Source of the DNA: Sphingopyxis microcysteis
GTDB lineage: Bacteria > Pseudomonadota > Alphaproteobacteria > Sphingomonadales > Sphingomonadaceae
NCBI RefSeq assembly: GCF_012274265.1
Contig: NZ_JAANYY010000004.1
Location: 434,001-498,000 of the forward strand
Direction: 5' to 3'
Length of the DNA stretch: 64,000 nucleotides
The notes below the pieces were generated by a model. It made no database searches, had not been told where the DNA came from, and saw only the letters and a program-made list of their open reading frames with translations. Both the position numbers and the translations under genes were made by a program. This document shows positions 16,916 through 25,505 of the stretch, piece by piece (positions within the stretch are counted from its first letter, which is position 1; each line of letters begins with the position of its first letter).

Positions 16916-18028
16916 ATGAAGACCCGCGCCGCCGTTGCGTTCGAAGCGAAAAAGCCGCTCGAAATCGTCGAACTCGATTTGGAAGGCCCGAAGGCGGGCG
17001 AGGTGCTGGTCGAGATCATGGCGACGGGCATCTGCCACACCGACGCCTACACGCTCGACGGCTTCGACAGCGAGGGCATCTTCCCGAGCGTCTTGGGGCA
17101 CGAGGGCGCGGGCGTCGTGCGCGAGGTCGGCGCGGGTGTCACCAGCGTGAAGCCCGGCGACCATGTGATCCCGCTCTACACCCCCGAATGCCGCCAGTGC
17201 AAAAGCTGCCTTTCGGGCAAGACCAACCTCTGCACCGCGATCCGCGCCACCCAAGGAAAGGGGCTGATGCCCGACGGCACGACGCGCTTTTCGTACAAGG
17301 GCCAGCCGATCTTCCACTATATGGGCTGCTCGACCTTCTCGAACTTCACCGTGCTGCCCGAGATCGCGGTCGCGAAGATCCGCGAAGACGCACCCTTCCA
17401 GTCGAGCTGCTATATCGGTTGCGGCGTGACCACCGGCGTCGGCGCGGTGATCAACACCGCGAAGGTGCAGGTTGGCGACAATGTCGTCGTCTTCGGTTTG
17501 GGCGGCATTGGCCTCAATGTGATCCAAGGCGCGCGGCTCGCCGGTGCCGACAAGATCATCGGCGTCGATATCAACCCCGACCGCGAGGAATGGGGCCGCA
17601 AGTTCGGCATGACCGAATTCCTGAATTCGAAGGGCATGAGCCGCGAGGATGTCGTCGCGGCGATTGTCCAGATGACCGACGGCGGCGCCGATTACACCTT
17701 CGACGCGACGGGCAATACCGAGGTGATGCGCATCGCGCTCGAAGCCTGCCACCGCGGCTGGGGCACCTCGATCATCATCGGCGTCGCCGAGGCGGGCAAG
17801 GAGATTGCGACGCGCCCGTTCCAGCTGGTCACCGGCCGCAACTGGCGCGGCACCGCCTTCGGCGGCGCCAAGGGTCGCACCGACGTGCCGAAGATCGTCG
17901 ACATGTATATGACCGGCAAGATCGAGATCGACCCGATGATCACTCATGTGATGGGCTTGGAAGAGATCAACAAGGGCTTCGACCTGATGCATGCGGGTGA
18001 GAGCATCCGTTCGGTGGTAGTCTTCTAA
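16916..18028 (+). CDS. frmA: S-(hydroxymethyl)glutathione dehydrogenase (class III alcohol dehydrogenase)
   Basis: A 370-residue zinc alcohol dehydrogenase that oxidises the spontaneous glutathione-formaldehyde adduct to S-formylglutathione with NAD. Catalytic zinc region: [12 protein letters not shown] and [12 protein letters not shown]. The structural zinc loop has four cysteines ([15 protein letters not shown]). The Rossmann motif [13 protein letters not shown] and the [12 protein letters not shown] stretch are class III hallmarks. GAAGGAG precedes ATG 16916. It heads the formaldehyde detoxification set ending with fghA at 20816, though a repeat separates it from purU. Confidence 0.95.
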   Translation: MKTRAAVAFEAKKPLEIVELDLEGPKAGEVLVEIMATGICHTDAYTLDGFDSEGIFPSVLGHEGAGVVREVGAGVTSVKPGDHVIPLYTPECRQCKSCLSGKTNLCTAIRATQGKGLMPDGTTRFSYKGQPIFHYMGCSTFSNFTVLPEIAVAKIREDAPFQSSCYIGCGVTTGVGAVINTAKVQVGDNVVVFGLGGIGLNVIQGARLAGADKIIGVDINPDREEWGRKFGMTEFLNSKGMSREDVVAAIVQMTDGGADYTFDATGNTEVMRIALEACHRGWGTSIIIGVAEAGKEIATRPFQLVTGRNWRGTAFGGAKGRTDVPKIVDMYMTGKIEIDPMITHVMGLEEINKGFDLMHAGESIRSVVVF

Positions 18029-18040
18029 CCCTTATTTTCC

Positions 18041-18126
18041 GTTCGCCCCGAGCTTGTCGAAGGGCCGCTCTTGCTTCATGCGGCGGCCAAGGAAAGAACG
18101 GTGCTTCGACGGGCTCGGCACGAGCG
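18041..18126. repeat. Palindrome of the CTTGTCGAAG family between frmA and purU
   Basis: CGAGCTTGTCGAAGGGC on the left pairs with GCTTCGACGGGCTCG on the right, with outer GTTCG arms. Same family as 43809-43877 and 57629-57718. It may attenuate or stabilise the transcript between frmA and purU. Confidence 0.7.
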
Positions 18127-18156
18127 GTTGTGGGGGTACGCCGAGGGAGGAAGAAT

Positions 18157-19017
18157 TTGACCGGACCCTATGTCCTGACCTTCAGCTGCGTCGACGCGGT
18201 GGGCATCGTGGCCGCAGTCACCGGGCTGCTGGCGGAGCGCGACGGCTTCATCCTCGACAGCCAGCAATATGCCGACCTCGATTCGGGGCGCTTTTTCATG
18301 CGCGTCGAATTTCGCGGCGCGGGGCCGCGCTTTCCCGAGGGGCTGGCGGGGGTGCAGGCAGCCTTCGCCCCGATCGTCGAGCGTTTTCAGATGGACGCGC
18401 GGATCAGCGACAGCGCCGCAAAACCGCGCTTCGTGATCGCGGTGTCGCAGGGCAGCCATTGCCTGAACGACCTGCTCCACCGCTGGTCGACCGGCAATCT
18501 CGCGATCGACATTGTCGCCGTGGTGTCAAACCACGAACATCAGCGGCGCCTCAGCGAATGGCATGGCGTGCCGTTCCACCATTTCCCGGTCAGCGACGCC
18601 AATCGCGCCGACCAGGAAGCGCGCATCCTCGACCTGATGGCGCGCAGCGGCGCCGAATATCTGGTGCTGGCGCGCTATATGCAGGTGTTGTCGCAGGACT
18701 TGTCGGCGGCGCTGGCGGGACGCTGCATCAATATCCACCACAGCTTCCTGCCCGGTTTCAAGGGCGCCAAGCCCTACCACCGCGCGCAGGAACGCGGGGT
18801 CAAGCTGATCGGTGCGACCGCGCATTTCGTGACCAGCGATCTCGACGAAGGGCCGATCATCGAACAGGCGGTCGAGCGCGTCGATCACCGCGACAGCGTC
18901 GAGGATCTCATCCGCATCGGCCGCGATGTCGAGGCGCAGGTGCTGGCGAAAGCGGTCCGCTGGGTCGCCGAACAGCGCGTGCTGATCGACGGGCGCAAGA
19001 CCGTGGTGTTTCGCTGA
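18157..19017 (+). CDS. purU: Formyltetrahydrofolate deformylase
   Basis: A 286-residue enzyme that hydrolyses 10-formyltetrahydrofolate to formate and tetrahydrofolate. An N-terminal ACT domain (LTFSCVDAVGIVAAVTGLLAE) is followed by a formyltransferase-like domain with the active-site region INIHHSFLPGFKGAKPYHRA and the downstream HFVTSDLDEGPIIEQ. I chose TTG 18157 because GGGAGGAAG lies 4-10 bases before it and the product begins at the ACT strand; GTG 18130 is possible. Its position between frmA and fghA links folate C1 release with formaldehyde oxidation to formate. Confidence 0.92.
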   Translation: MTGPYVLTFSCVDAVGIVAAVTGLLAERDGFILDSQQYADLDSGRFFMRVEFRGAGPRFPEGLAGVQAAFAPIVERFQMDARISDSAAKPRFVIAVSQGSHCLNDLLHRWSTGNLAIDIVAVVSNHEHQRRLSEWHGVPFHHFPVSDANRADQEARILDLMARSGAEYLVLARYMQVLSQDLSAALAGRCINIHHSFLPGFKGAKPYHRAQERGVKLIGATAHFVTSDLDEGPIIEQAVERVDHRDSVEDLIRIGRDVEAQVLAKAVRWVAEQRVLIDGRKTVVFR

Positions 19018-19068
19018 CAAGGCTGGCAGAACATCGGTATCGATTCGCAACGAAAAAAGGAGAGAGCG

Positions 19069-19446
19069 GTGTATAGTCACAATATGGTCGGCACGAACGA
19101 CGTCGCGAAAGCGAAGGCATTCTACGATGCGACCTTCCAGGCGATCGGCGGCAAGCCGGGGATCGAGGACGACAAGGGCCGCCTGATCTATATGCACAAT
19201 GGCGGATTGTTCCTGGTCACCCCGCCGATCAACGGCGAGCCGGCGACGGCGGGCAATGGCTGCACCATCGGTTTCGCGATGGAGGACGAGGCGCAGGCGA
19301 AGGCATGGCACGACGCTGGGGTCGCCGCGGGCGGCACCAGCATCGAAGACCCGCCGGGTGTGCGCGAAGGCGGCTTTGGCAAGCTGTACCTTGCTTATCT
19401 GCGCGATCCCGATGGCAACAAGCTGTGCGCGCTGAAGCGTCTGTAA
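19069..19446 (+). CDS. VOC-superfamily (glyoxalase-like) protein
   Basis: A 125-residue protein with one vicinal oxygen chelate fold: opening beta strand SHNMVGTNDVAKAKAFYDATF, and the closing metal-site strand YLAYLRDPDGNKLCALKRL. Such small proteins act as dimers and may be glyoxalases, dioxygenase relatives or resistance proteins. The metal ligands are only partly clear, so the activity is open. The start is GTG 19069 after GGAGAGAG. Its place among glutathione-formaldehyde genes suggests a thiol-adduct or aldehyde-related role. Confidence 0.8.
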   Translation: MYSHNMVGTNDVAKAKAFYDATFQAIGGKPGIEDDKGRLIYMHNGGLFLVTPPINGEPATAGNGCTIGFAMEDEAQAKAWHDAGVAAGGTSIEDPPGVREGGFGKLYLAYLRDPDGNKLCALKRL

Positions 19447-19467
19447 GCCGCAGCTGAAAGATTGACG

Positions 19468-19971
19468 ATGCGCGGCGAAGCGGGATTGCTGGCGGACCTC
19501 GGCACGCTCGCCATCCCTTTCGCCGCGCACGAACATGATGCGGTGTTCACGGTTGCGGAAAGCGATGCGGTGAACGCCGATATTCCCGGCGCGCATACCA
19601 AAAACCTGTTCCTGAAAGACAATGGCGGCGCCTTTTGGCTCGTCACCATGCCGTCGGAGGCGCGGGTAGACCTGAAGGCGCTGCCCGCCGCGATCGGCAG
19701 CAAGCGGGTGAGCTTCGGCAAGGCCGACGACATGGACCGGCTGCTCGGCATCGCGCCGGGATCGGTCACCCCGCTCGCCGCGATCAACGCGGCGCCGGGC
19801 AGCATCACCGTCGTGCTCGACCGGGGGCTTGCTGTCGCCGACCGGGTGAATGTCCATCCGCTGCGCAATACCGCGACGCTGGGGCTGGCCGGGGCAACGA
19901 TCGTCGACCTCCTGCGTCATTGGGGGCATCAGCCCCTTGTCGCCGCCATCCCTGTTCAGGATCCCGTATGA
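19468..19971 (+). CDS. YbaK/ProX-type aminoacyl-tRNA editing protein
   Basis: A 167-residue protein of the YbaK/prolyl-tRNA synthetase-associated editing family (PrdX-like), which hydrolyses mischarged aminoacyl-tRNA, often Ala-tRNAPro. Typical motifs are AHTKNLFLKDNGGAFWLV with the conserved K near residue 46, then KRVSFGKADDMDRLLGIAPGSVTPLA and the late VNVHPLRNTATL. ATG 19468 is used; TTG 19462 is alternative. Its stop overlaps the fghA start (ATGA). A tRNA-editing gene inside a formaldehyde operon is unexpected. Confidence 0.88.
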   Translation: MRGEAGLLADLGTLAIPFAAHEHDAVFTVAESDAVNADIPGAHTKNLFLKDNGGAFWLVTMPSEARVDLKALPAAIGSKRVSFGKADDMDRLLGIAPGSVTPLAAINAAPGSITVVLDRGLAVADRVNVHPLRNTATLGLAGATIVDLLRHWGHQPLVAAIPVQDPV

Positions 19972-20816
19972 CCATCGAAACCCTTTCTACCGTTCGCAGC
20001 CACGGCGGGACGCAGGGCGTGTACAAGCATGCGAGCACGACGACCGGCACGGACATGGTCTTTGCGGTATTCGTCCCCGACCATGAACCCGGCGCCAAGC
20101 TGCCGGTGCTCTGGTATCTGTCGGGGCTGACCTGCACCCACGCCAATGTGATGGAGAAGGGCGAATATCGCGCCGCCTGCGCCGAGCATGGGGTGATCTT
20201 TATCGCGCCCGATACATCGCCGCGGGGTGAGGAGGTTCCTGACGATCCCGACGGCGCGTGGGATTTCGGGCTGGGCGCTGGGTTCTACGTCGATGCGACC
20301 GAGGAACCATGGGCGAAACATTACCGGATGCGATCCTATGTCGAGGACGAGCTGCCCTCGCTGATCCTGCGCAATTTCCCGAGCGCCGACCTGACGCGGC
20401 AGGGCATCACCGGCCACTCGATGGGCGGCCATGGCGCGCTGACCATCGGGCTGCGCGGTCAGGACCGCTTCCGCTCGGTCTCGGCCTTTTCGCCGATCGT
20501 CGCGCCGCTGCAATGCCCATGGGGTGAGAAGGCGCTCGGCCATTATCTGGGGCAGGAGCGCGAGGATTGGCACGCCTATGACGCGTGCGCGCTACTCGAC
20601 CAGGGGCTGCGTGTCCCCGACCTGCTCGTCGATCAGGGCGAGGCCGACAATTTCCTGGCCGAACAGCTGAGGACCGAATTGCTGGTCGCGGCGTGCGAGC
20701 GGAACGGGCAAAAGGCCGAGATCCGGATGCAGCCGGGGTATGACCACAGCTATTTTTTCATCTCGACCTTCATGGCCGAGCATGTTGCGTGGCATGCGGC
20801 GCGGTTGAAGGCGTAG
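19968..20816 (+). CDS. fghA: S-formylglutathione hydrolase
   Basis: A 282-residue serine hydrolase that releases formate and glutathione from S-formylglutathione, the step after FrmA. It shows the family's WYLSGLTCTHANVMEKGEY start, the nucleophile elbow GHSMGGHGAL, the aspartate in LLVDQGEADNFL and the histidine in GYDHSYFFISTF. Length and order match esterase D/FrmB proteins. ATG 19968 overlaps the previous stop. It ends before a large palindrome. Confidence 0.94.
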   Translation: MTIETLSTVRSHGGTQGVYKHASTTTGTDMVFAVFVPDHEPGAKLPVLWYLSGLTCTHANVMEKGEYRAACAEHGVIFIAPDTSPRGEEVPDDPDGAWDFGLGAGFYVDATEEPWAKHYRMRSYVEDELPSLILRNFPSADLTRQGITGHSMGGHGALTIGLRGQDRFRSVSAFSPIVAPLQCPWGEKALGHYLGQEREDWHAYDACALLDQGLRVPDLLVDQGEADNFLAEQLRTELLVAACERNGQKAEIRMQPGYDHSYFFISTFMAEHVAWHAARLKA

Positions 20817-20822
20817 CATAAG

Positions 20823-20980
20823 CCCCTCTCCTTCAGGGGAGGGGCAACGAAGACTTGGCAGCTTGCTGCCTAGTCGTAGTGGGGTGGGGGCTAGCGGCCT
20901 TGCGCAAGGCCGCTGGCCCCCACCCGCTGCGACTAACGAACAAGTTCGTAAGTCTCGCTGCCCTCCCCTGAAGGGGAGGG
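20823..20980. repeat. Large palindromic element between convergent genes
   Basis: About 158 bases bounded by CCCCTCTCCTTCAGGGGAGGG and a matching GCCCTCCCCTGAAGGGGAGGG block. A central inverted repeat GGGGGCTAGCGGCCTTGCGC continues into AAGGCCGCTGGCCCCC. It lies between the fghA and quinone reductase stops and may form a strong RNA hairpin in both directions. Confidence 0.8.
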
Positions 20981-20990
20981 CGTTTTAGGA

Positions 20991-21968
20991 TCACGGAATC
21001 AGCAGGCTGGATCCCGTCGTCCTACCCGCTTCCAGATCGGCATGCGCCCTTGCCGCATCCTGCAATGAATAGCGCTGCCCCACCGTGACCGCCACCGCGC
21101 CGCTTTCGATCATCTCGAACACGCGGGCCGCGCCCGCGGCGCGCTCGCCGGGGAGGTGGTAATAATCGAACAAAGTCGGGCGGGTGACGAACTGCGACCC
21201 ATGCTGCGCGAGGACGCCAAGGTTGACCCCGGTCACCGGGCCGCCAGCATTGCCATAGCTGACGATCAGCCCGCGCCGTGCGGTGGCCTTCAGCGATACG
21301 TCCCATGTCGCCATGCCGATGCCGTCGAAGGTGACGGGAACGCCCTGGCCGTCGGTGATTTCGCGGACGTGCGCGGCGACATCGTCGGTTTTGTAGCGGA
21401 TGACATGATCGGCGCCCGCCGCGCGGGCGGCATGTTCCTTCGCCTCGGTGCTGACGGTGCCGATCACCGTCGCCCCGATCGCCTTCAGCCACTGGACGAG
21501 GATCAGCCCGACCCCGCCCGCGGCCGCGTGGACCAGCACGGGCCACCCGGCCTCCACCTTGGCGCAGCGTTCGACGAGCATTTCGACGGTGCAGGCCTTC
21601 AGCAGCGCAGCAGCGGCGGTTTCGTCGTCGATGGCGGGCGGCAGCTTGAACAGGGATGCCGCGCCGACCAGTCGCGCGCTGGCGTAAGCGGTGCGTTCGG
21701 GACCAAAGGTCGCGGCGCGGTCACCCGGCTGAAACCCGTGGACGCCCTCGCCGACGGCGATCACCTCGCCTGCCGATTCAAGTCCCAGCCCGCCCGGTAC
21801 CGGCACGGGATAAGTGCCGTCGCGGTGATAGATGTCGATGTAATTCAGCCCGATCGCCGTCTGGCGCAGCAGCACCTGGCCGGGGCCGGGTTTGTCCAGC
21901 GTCACTTCGCGCCAGTCGATGACCTCCGGTCCGCCCTGGCTTTCGATAAACGCTTCGATGGCTTGCAT
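20991..21968 (-). CDS. NADPH:quinone oxidoreductase (zeta-crystallin type)
   Basis: A 325-residue medium-chain reductase without zinc ligands. It has the N-terminal GroES-like domain (LRQTAIGLNYIDIYHRDG), the GLGLESAGEV turn and the nucleotide motif HAAAGGVGLILVQWLKAIGA. GNAGGPV near the end of the Rossmann domain fits QorA. It reduces quinones one electron at a time with NADPH. The start at 21968 has GGAG 6 bases before it; an earlier ATG at 21995 has less support. Confidence 0.9.
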   Translation of the reverse strand: MQAIEAFIESQGGPEVIDWREVTLDKPGPGQVLLRQTAIGLNYIDIYHRDGTYPVPVPGGLGLESAGEVIAVGEGVHGFQPGDRAATFGPERTAYASARLVGAASLFKLPPAIDDETAAAALLKACTVEMLVERCAKVEAGWPVLVHAAAGGVGLILVQWLKAIGATVIGTVSTEAKEHAARAAGADHVIRYKTDDVAAHVREITDGQGVPVTFDGIGMATWDVSLKATARRGLIVSYGNAGGPVTGVNLGVLAQHGSQFVTRPTLFDYYHLPGERAAGAARVFEMIESGAVAVTVGQRYSLQDAARAHADLEAGRTTGSSLLIP

Positions 21969-22042
21969 GGCGCGCGCTCCTGCTGTCCCGTCCATCTGGG
22001 ATGGCTGGGCGGGAGGCGCAAGGGTAAGTGATGATCGACATC

Positions 22043-22125
22043 GTCATTGCGAGGAGCCGCAGGCGACGCGGCAATCCAGAGCCTGCGTAAACCGCTCTGG
22101 ATTGCTTCGCTCCGCTCGCAATGAC
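22043..22125. repeat. GTCATTGCGAG-family palindromic element
   Basis: A copy of the element at 12989-13070 in reverse orientation, with GTCATTGCGAG/CTCGCAATGAC ends and CAATCCAGAG/CTCTGGATTG inner arms. It fills the gap between the quinone reductase start and the helicase stop. Confidence 0.85.
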
Positions 22126-22131
22126 GAGGGG

Positions 22132-23961
22132 TTATTTCGGACGCCGCGGGCTGCGCTGGCCGTAGGGCTTGGGCTTGTAGCGTTCGTTCTTGTCGCGCGG
22201 GCCGCGATCGCCGCTCCGGTCGCCGCCGGGCCCGGCGCGCATCGGGCCACGCGGGCCGCGCGGGGCGCCGTCGCGCGGTCCGCCATGGCCGCCCTTGTCG
22301 CGGCGCGGCGGATAGGTCGGGCCGTCGGGCGCCGGGGTGATCGCGACGCCGCTGTCATCCTCACCATCGGCATTGGCGCTGCGCTGCACCGCTTCCATGA
22401 AGCGGTCGGCAATGCCGCGCGGGATGTTGAACATCGTTTCTTTCGGGCCGATGCGGATCGCGCCGATCTCGTTCTTGCTCACATGCCCGCGGCGACAGAG
22501 CAAAGGCAGGATCCAGCGCGGGTCGGCATTCTGGTGGCGCCCGATGTTCAGGCGGAACCAGACGCTATCCTCGAACCCTTCGCGGCGGTCGGCGCTGCCG
22601 CGCTCCGGTCGCTCGAAACGCTCGCCGCGCTCGGGACGATCGCGGCCGCGCGGGCCGTTGTCGATCAGATCCTCGGGCGGCGGCATCAGTGCGCGGTGGG
22701 CGCGGACGAGCGACGCGGCGATGTCTTCGGCGCTCCGTTCGGCCATCAGGCGCTGCGCCAGTTCGACATCTTCGGGTTCATGCTCGACGGGGGCGAGCAA
22801 TTTTTCGATCAGCCGTTCCTGATCCTTTTGGCGCACGTCGGCGGCGGTTGGCGCGTCCATCCAATCGGCCTCGATCTTCGCCCCGCGCAGCATGCCGTCG
22901 ACGCGGCGGCGGCGCGGATAGGGGACGATGAGGACCGCGGTGCCCTTTTTGCCCGCGCGGCCGGTGCGGCCCGAACGGTGCTGGAGCGCTTCGGCATCGC
23001 GGGGGATTTCGACGTGGATGACCAGGCTCAGCGTCGGCAGGTCGATGCCGCGTGCGGCGACGTCGGTTGCGACACAGACCTTGGCGCGGCGATCGCGGAG
23101 CGCCTGCAACGCCGCGTTGCGCTCGTTCTGGCTATGCTCGCCCGACAGCGCGACCGCCGCGAAACCGCGCTCGACCAGGCTGGCGTGCAGGCGGCGGACA
23201 TTGTCGCGTGTCGCGCAGAACAGCATCGCGGTCTCGGCGTCGTGCAGGCGCAGCAGGTTGATCACCGCGCCCTCGATGTCGGCGGGTGCGACGGTCACGA
23301 CCTGATAGCTGATGTCGCCATGGCCGCGGTCTTCGCCGACGGTCGAAATGCGCAGCGCATCGCGCTGGTACCGCTTGGCAAGCTGGACGATCGGTTTGGG
23401 CAGCGTCGCCGAAAACAGCAGGGTCCGGCGCGTTTCAGGGGTGGCGTCGAGGATTTCTTCCAAATCGTCGCGAAAGCCCATGTCGAGCATCTCATCGGCT
23501 TCGTCGAGCACCGCGACACGGAGAGCGGTCAAGTCGAGCGCACCGCGCTCCAGATGGTCGCGCAGGCGCCCGGGGGTGCCGACGACGATCTGCACACCTT
23601 GGCCCAGCGCGCGGCGTTCCTTGCTGGCGTCCATGCCGCCGACGCAGGTCGCGATGCGCGCGCCGGCCTTGCCGTAAAGCCAGCCGAGCTCGCGGCTGAC
23701 TTGCATAGCGAGTTCGCGCGTCGGCGCGATGATCAGCGCGAGCGGCGAGGTTGCGAAGGGCAGGCGCCCGTCCTCGATCAGTTCGTCGGCCATGGCGAGG
23801 CCAAAGGCGACGGTCTTGCCCGACCCGGTCTGCGCCGAAACCAGCAGATCGCGGCCCTTGGCCTCATCCTCGGTCACATGCGTCTGGACGGGGGTCAGCG
23901 CTTCATAGCCGCGCGCGGTAAGGGCGTCCGAAAGGACGGGCGAAAGATTTTCGAAAGGCAT
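22132..23961 (-). CDS. DEAD-box RNA helicase with C-terminal RNA-binding tail
   Basis: A 609-residue ATP-dependent RNA helicase. Q motif GYEALTPVQTH, Walker A AQTGSGKT, DEADEMLD box, SAT, and the C-terminal ATDVAARGIDLP and HRSGRTGRAG motifs are all present. A DbpA-like RNA-binding domain follows (SVWFRLNIGRHQNADPRW), then a long basic Gly/Arg-rich tail with PRGPRGP and DRGPRDKNERY patterns. It probably acts in ribosome assembly or RNA remodelling, like CsdA/DbpA. It is leftward and monocistronic. Confidence 0.94.
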   Translation of the reverse strand: MPFENLSPVLSDALTARGYEALTPVQTHVTEDEAKGRDLLVSAQTGSGKTVAFGLAMADELIEDGRLPFATSPLALIIAPTRELAMQVSRELGWLYGKAGARIATCVGGMDASKERRALGQGVQIVVGTPGRLRDHLERGALDLTALRVAVLDEADEMLDMGFRDDLEEILDATPETRRTLLFSATLPKPIVQLAKRYQRDALRISTVGEDRGHGDISYQVVTVAPADIEGAVINLLRLHDAETAMLFCATRDNVRRLHASLVERGFAAVALSGEHSQNERNAALQALRDRRAKVCVATDVAARGIDLPTLSLVIHVEIPRDAEALQHRSGRTGRAGKKGTAVLIVPYPRRRRVDGMLRGAKIEADWMDAPTAADVRQKDQERLIEKLLAPVEHEPEDVELAQRLMAERSAEDIAASLVRAHRALMPPPEDLIDNGPRGRDRPERGERFERPERGSADRREGFEDSVWFRLNIGRHQNADPRWILPLLCRRGHVSKNEIGAIRIGPKETMFNIPRGIADRFMEAVQRSANADGEDDSGVAITPAPDGPTYPPRRDKGGHGGPRDGAPRGPRGPMRAGPGGDRSGDRGPRDKNERYKPKPYGQRSPRRPK

Positions 23962-24028
23962 TTATATCTCAATAATATGGGCGGTCACCGGTGCGGTGAC
24001 GGGCCGACGGAAAAGGGGCTCAATGGGC

Positions 24029-25207
24029 TCAAATCACCTGTCCGGCAGCGTGTCCGCTTGCCCAGGCCCATTGAAAATTATAGCCGCCTAACCACCCTGT
24101 GACATCTACGGCCTCGCCGACCGCATAGAGGTTTGGAACGGTTTTGGCCACCATTGTTTGCGATGACAGGCCCACGGTCGAGATTCCGCCGACCGTAACC
24201 TCGGCTTTGGCAAAGCCCTCGGTGCCGTTTGGATGGAAAACCCAGCGTTTGAGGCGTGCTTCGGCGTCGGCGAGCTTGCGGTCGGTCTGGGCGCCGAGCT
24301 CACCGGGCAGCGCAAGGCGTTCGGCAAGCGTTTCGGCGAGACGGTCGGGGAGCAGCGCGCCGAGCGTGGCGCGAAGCGTTGCCTGCGGACGGGTGCGCTT
24401 GGCCTCGAGTAGCCAGCCGGGCGGCGCATCGGGCAACAGATTGATGGTCACGGGCTCGCCGTGGCGCCAATAGCTGCTGACCTGCAGGATCGCGGGTCCC
24501 GACAGCCCGCGATGGGTGAACAGCGCCGCTTCGCGGAACGCCGCCTTGCCCGCGCGCGCTTCGACCGGCGCGGCGATTCCGGACAATTCGCGGAACAGCA
24601 CATCGTCACCGCCAAGCGTGAGCGGAACGAGCGCCGGGCGCGGTTCGACGACCTTGAGGCCGAACTGGCGGGCGAGGTCGTAGGCAAAGCCCGTCGCGCC
24701 CATTTTGGGGATCGACGGACCGCCGGTGGCGATGACCAGTGCCGTTGCGGAAAAGCTCGCTTCTCCAAATTGCACCCGGAATCGGCCATCGGCGTGGTCG
24801 ACCGCGCGAACGGGCTGCCCGGTGCGGATTTCAACCCCCGCCGCAGCGGCTTCGGCCAGCAGCATCGCGACGATCGCTTTCGCCGATCCGTCGCAGAACA
24901 GCTGGCCCAGCGTCTTTTCATGATAGGCGATGCCATGGCGCTCGACGAGCGCGATGAAATCGGCGGGCGTGTAACGCGCGAGCGCCGATTTGGCGAAATG
25001 CGGGTTCGCCGACAGAAAACGGTCAGGCGCGGTGTTCACATTGGTGAAGTTGCAGCGCCCGCCGCCCGAGATCAGGATCTTCTTGCCCACCTGATCGGCA
25101 TGGTCGAGCAGCAGCACGCGCTTGCCGCGCTGTCCCGCGACCGCTGCGCACATCAGCCCGGCCGCGCCGGCGCCCAGCACGATGGCGTCGTAAGGGGATG
25201 TGGTCAT
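24029..25207 (-). CDS. HI0933/BaiN-type NAD(P)/FAD-dependent oxidoreductase
   Basis: A 392-residue flavoprotein of the YhiN/HI0933 family. The FAD-binding dinucleotide motif VLGAGAAGLMCA is at the N-terminus, followed by KKILISGGGRCNFTNVN, the family's signature. A C-terminal AVGEAVDVTGWLGGYNFQWAWASGHAAG segment closes the FAD site. Biological substrate is not established for most members. The start at 25207 gives the normal N-terminus. A longer frame from 25261 would run into a palindromic repeat. Confidence 0.88.
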   Translation of the reverse strand: MTTSPYDAIVLGAGAAGLMCAAVAGQRGKRVLLLDHADQVGKKILISGGGRCNFTNVNTAPDRFLSANPHFAKSALARYTPADFIALVERHGIAYHEKTLGQLFCDGSAKAIVAMLLAEAAAAGVEIRTGQPVRAVDHADGRFRVQFGEASFSATALVIATGGPSIPKMGATGFAYDLARQFGLKVVEPRPALVPLTLGGDDVLFRELSGIAAPVEARAGKAAFREAALFTHRGLSGPAILQVSSYWRHGEPVTINLLPDAPPGWLLEAKRTRPQATLRATLGALLPDRLAETLAERLALPGELGAQTDRKLADAEARLKRWVFHPNGTEGFAKAEVTVGGISTVGLSSQTMVAKTVPNLYAVGEAVDVTGWLGGYNFQWAWASGHAAGQVI

Positions 25208-25219
25208 GCCAGTTGAATC

Positions 25220-25295
25220 GTCATCCCGGCGAAGGCCGGGATCTCGCCGGTGCGTTGACAAGCGAGGTCGAGATCCCGGCCTTCGCCGGGATGAC
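25220..25295. repeat. GTCATCCCGGCGAAGGCCGGGA palindromic element
   Basis: Inverted repeat with arms CCCGGCGAAGGCCGGGATCT and AGATCCCGGCCTTCGCCGGG, bounded by GTCATC and GATGAC. It resembles the element at 16105-16175 in its ends. It lies between the flavoprotein and the 59-residue protein. Confidence 0.8.
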
Positions 25296-25325
25296 AGGCA
25301 AGAGAAGAAGGCTGATCGGTCATGC

Positions 25326-25505
25326 TCAGTGCAGCTTGGCGATCGACAGGCCGTCGGCCTTGGCGCGGGTCTTCACCGATTCCTCGCTGCGGGTCAGCGC
25401 CTTGGCGATGGCTTTCAGCGCCATGCCCTTTTTCGCCAGCATGTGCAGCTTGTCGATCTCGGCCGCGGTCCACGGCTGTTTGTGGCGTTCGAACTTGTCC
25501 TTCAT
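25326..25505 (-). CDS. Small Myb/SANT-like helical protein, 59 residues
   Basis: A 59-residue protein starting MKDKFERHKQPWTAAEID and ending LSIAKLH. A tryptophan followed by a helix, then MALKAIAKALTRSEESVKTRA, looks like a helix-turn-helix of the SANT/Myb or RNA polymerase sigma-4-like type. Its ATG overlaps the stop of the GreA-like gene (ATGA), so translation is probably coupled. Codon use is as GC-rich as the neighbours. Function is unknown; a small DNA-binding partner of the GreA-like factor is possible but unproven. Confidence 0.7.
   Translation of the reverse strand: MKDKFERHKQPWTAAEIDKLHMLAKKGMALKAIAKALTRSEESVKTRAKADGLSIAKLH

Noticed and set aside
21892..24102. A 736-codon plus-strand frame
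   Set aside because: It is antisense to the DEAD-box helicase, whose motifs are all present on the minus strand, and it runs through a palindromic repeat.
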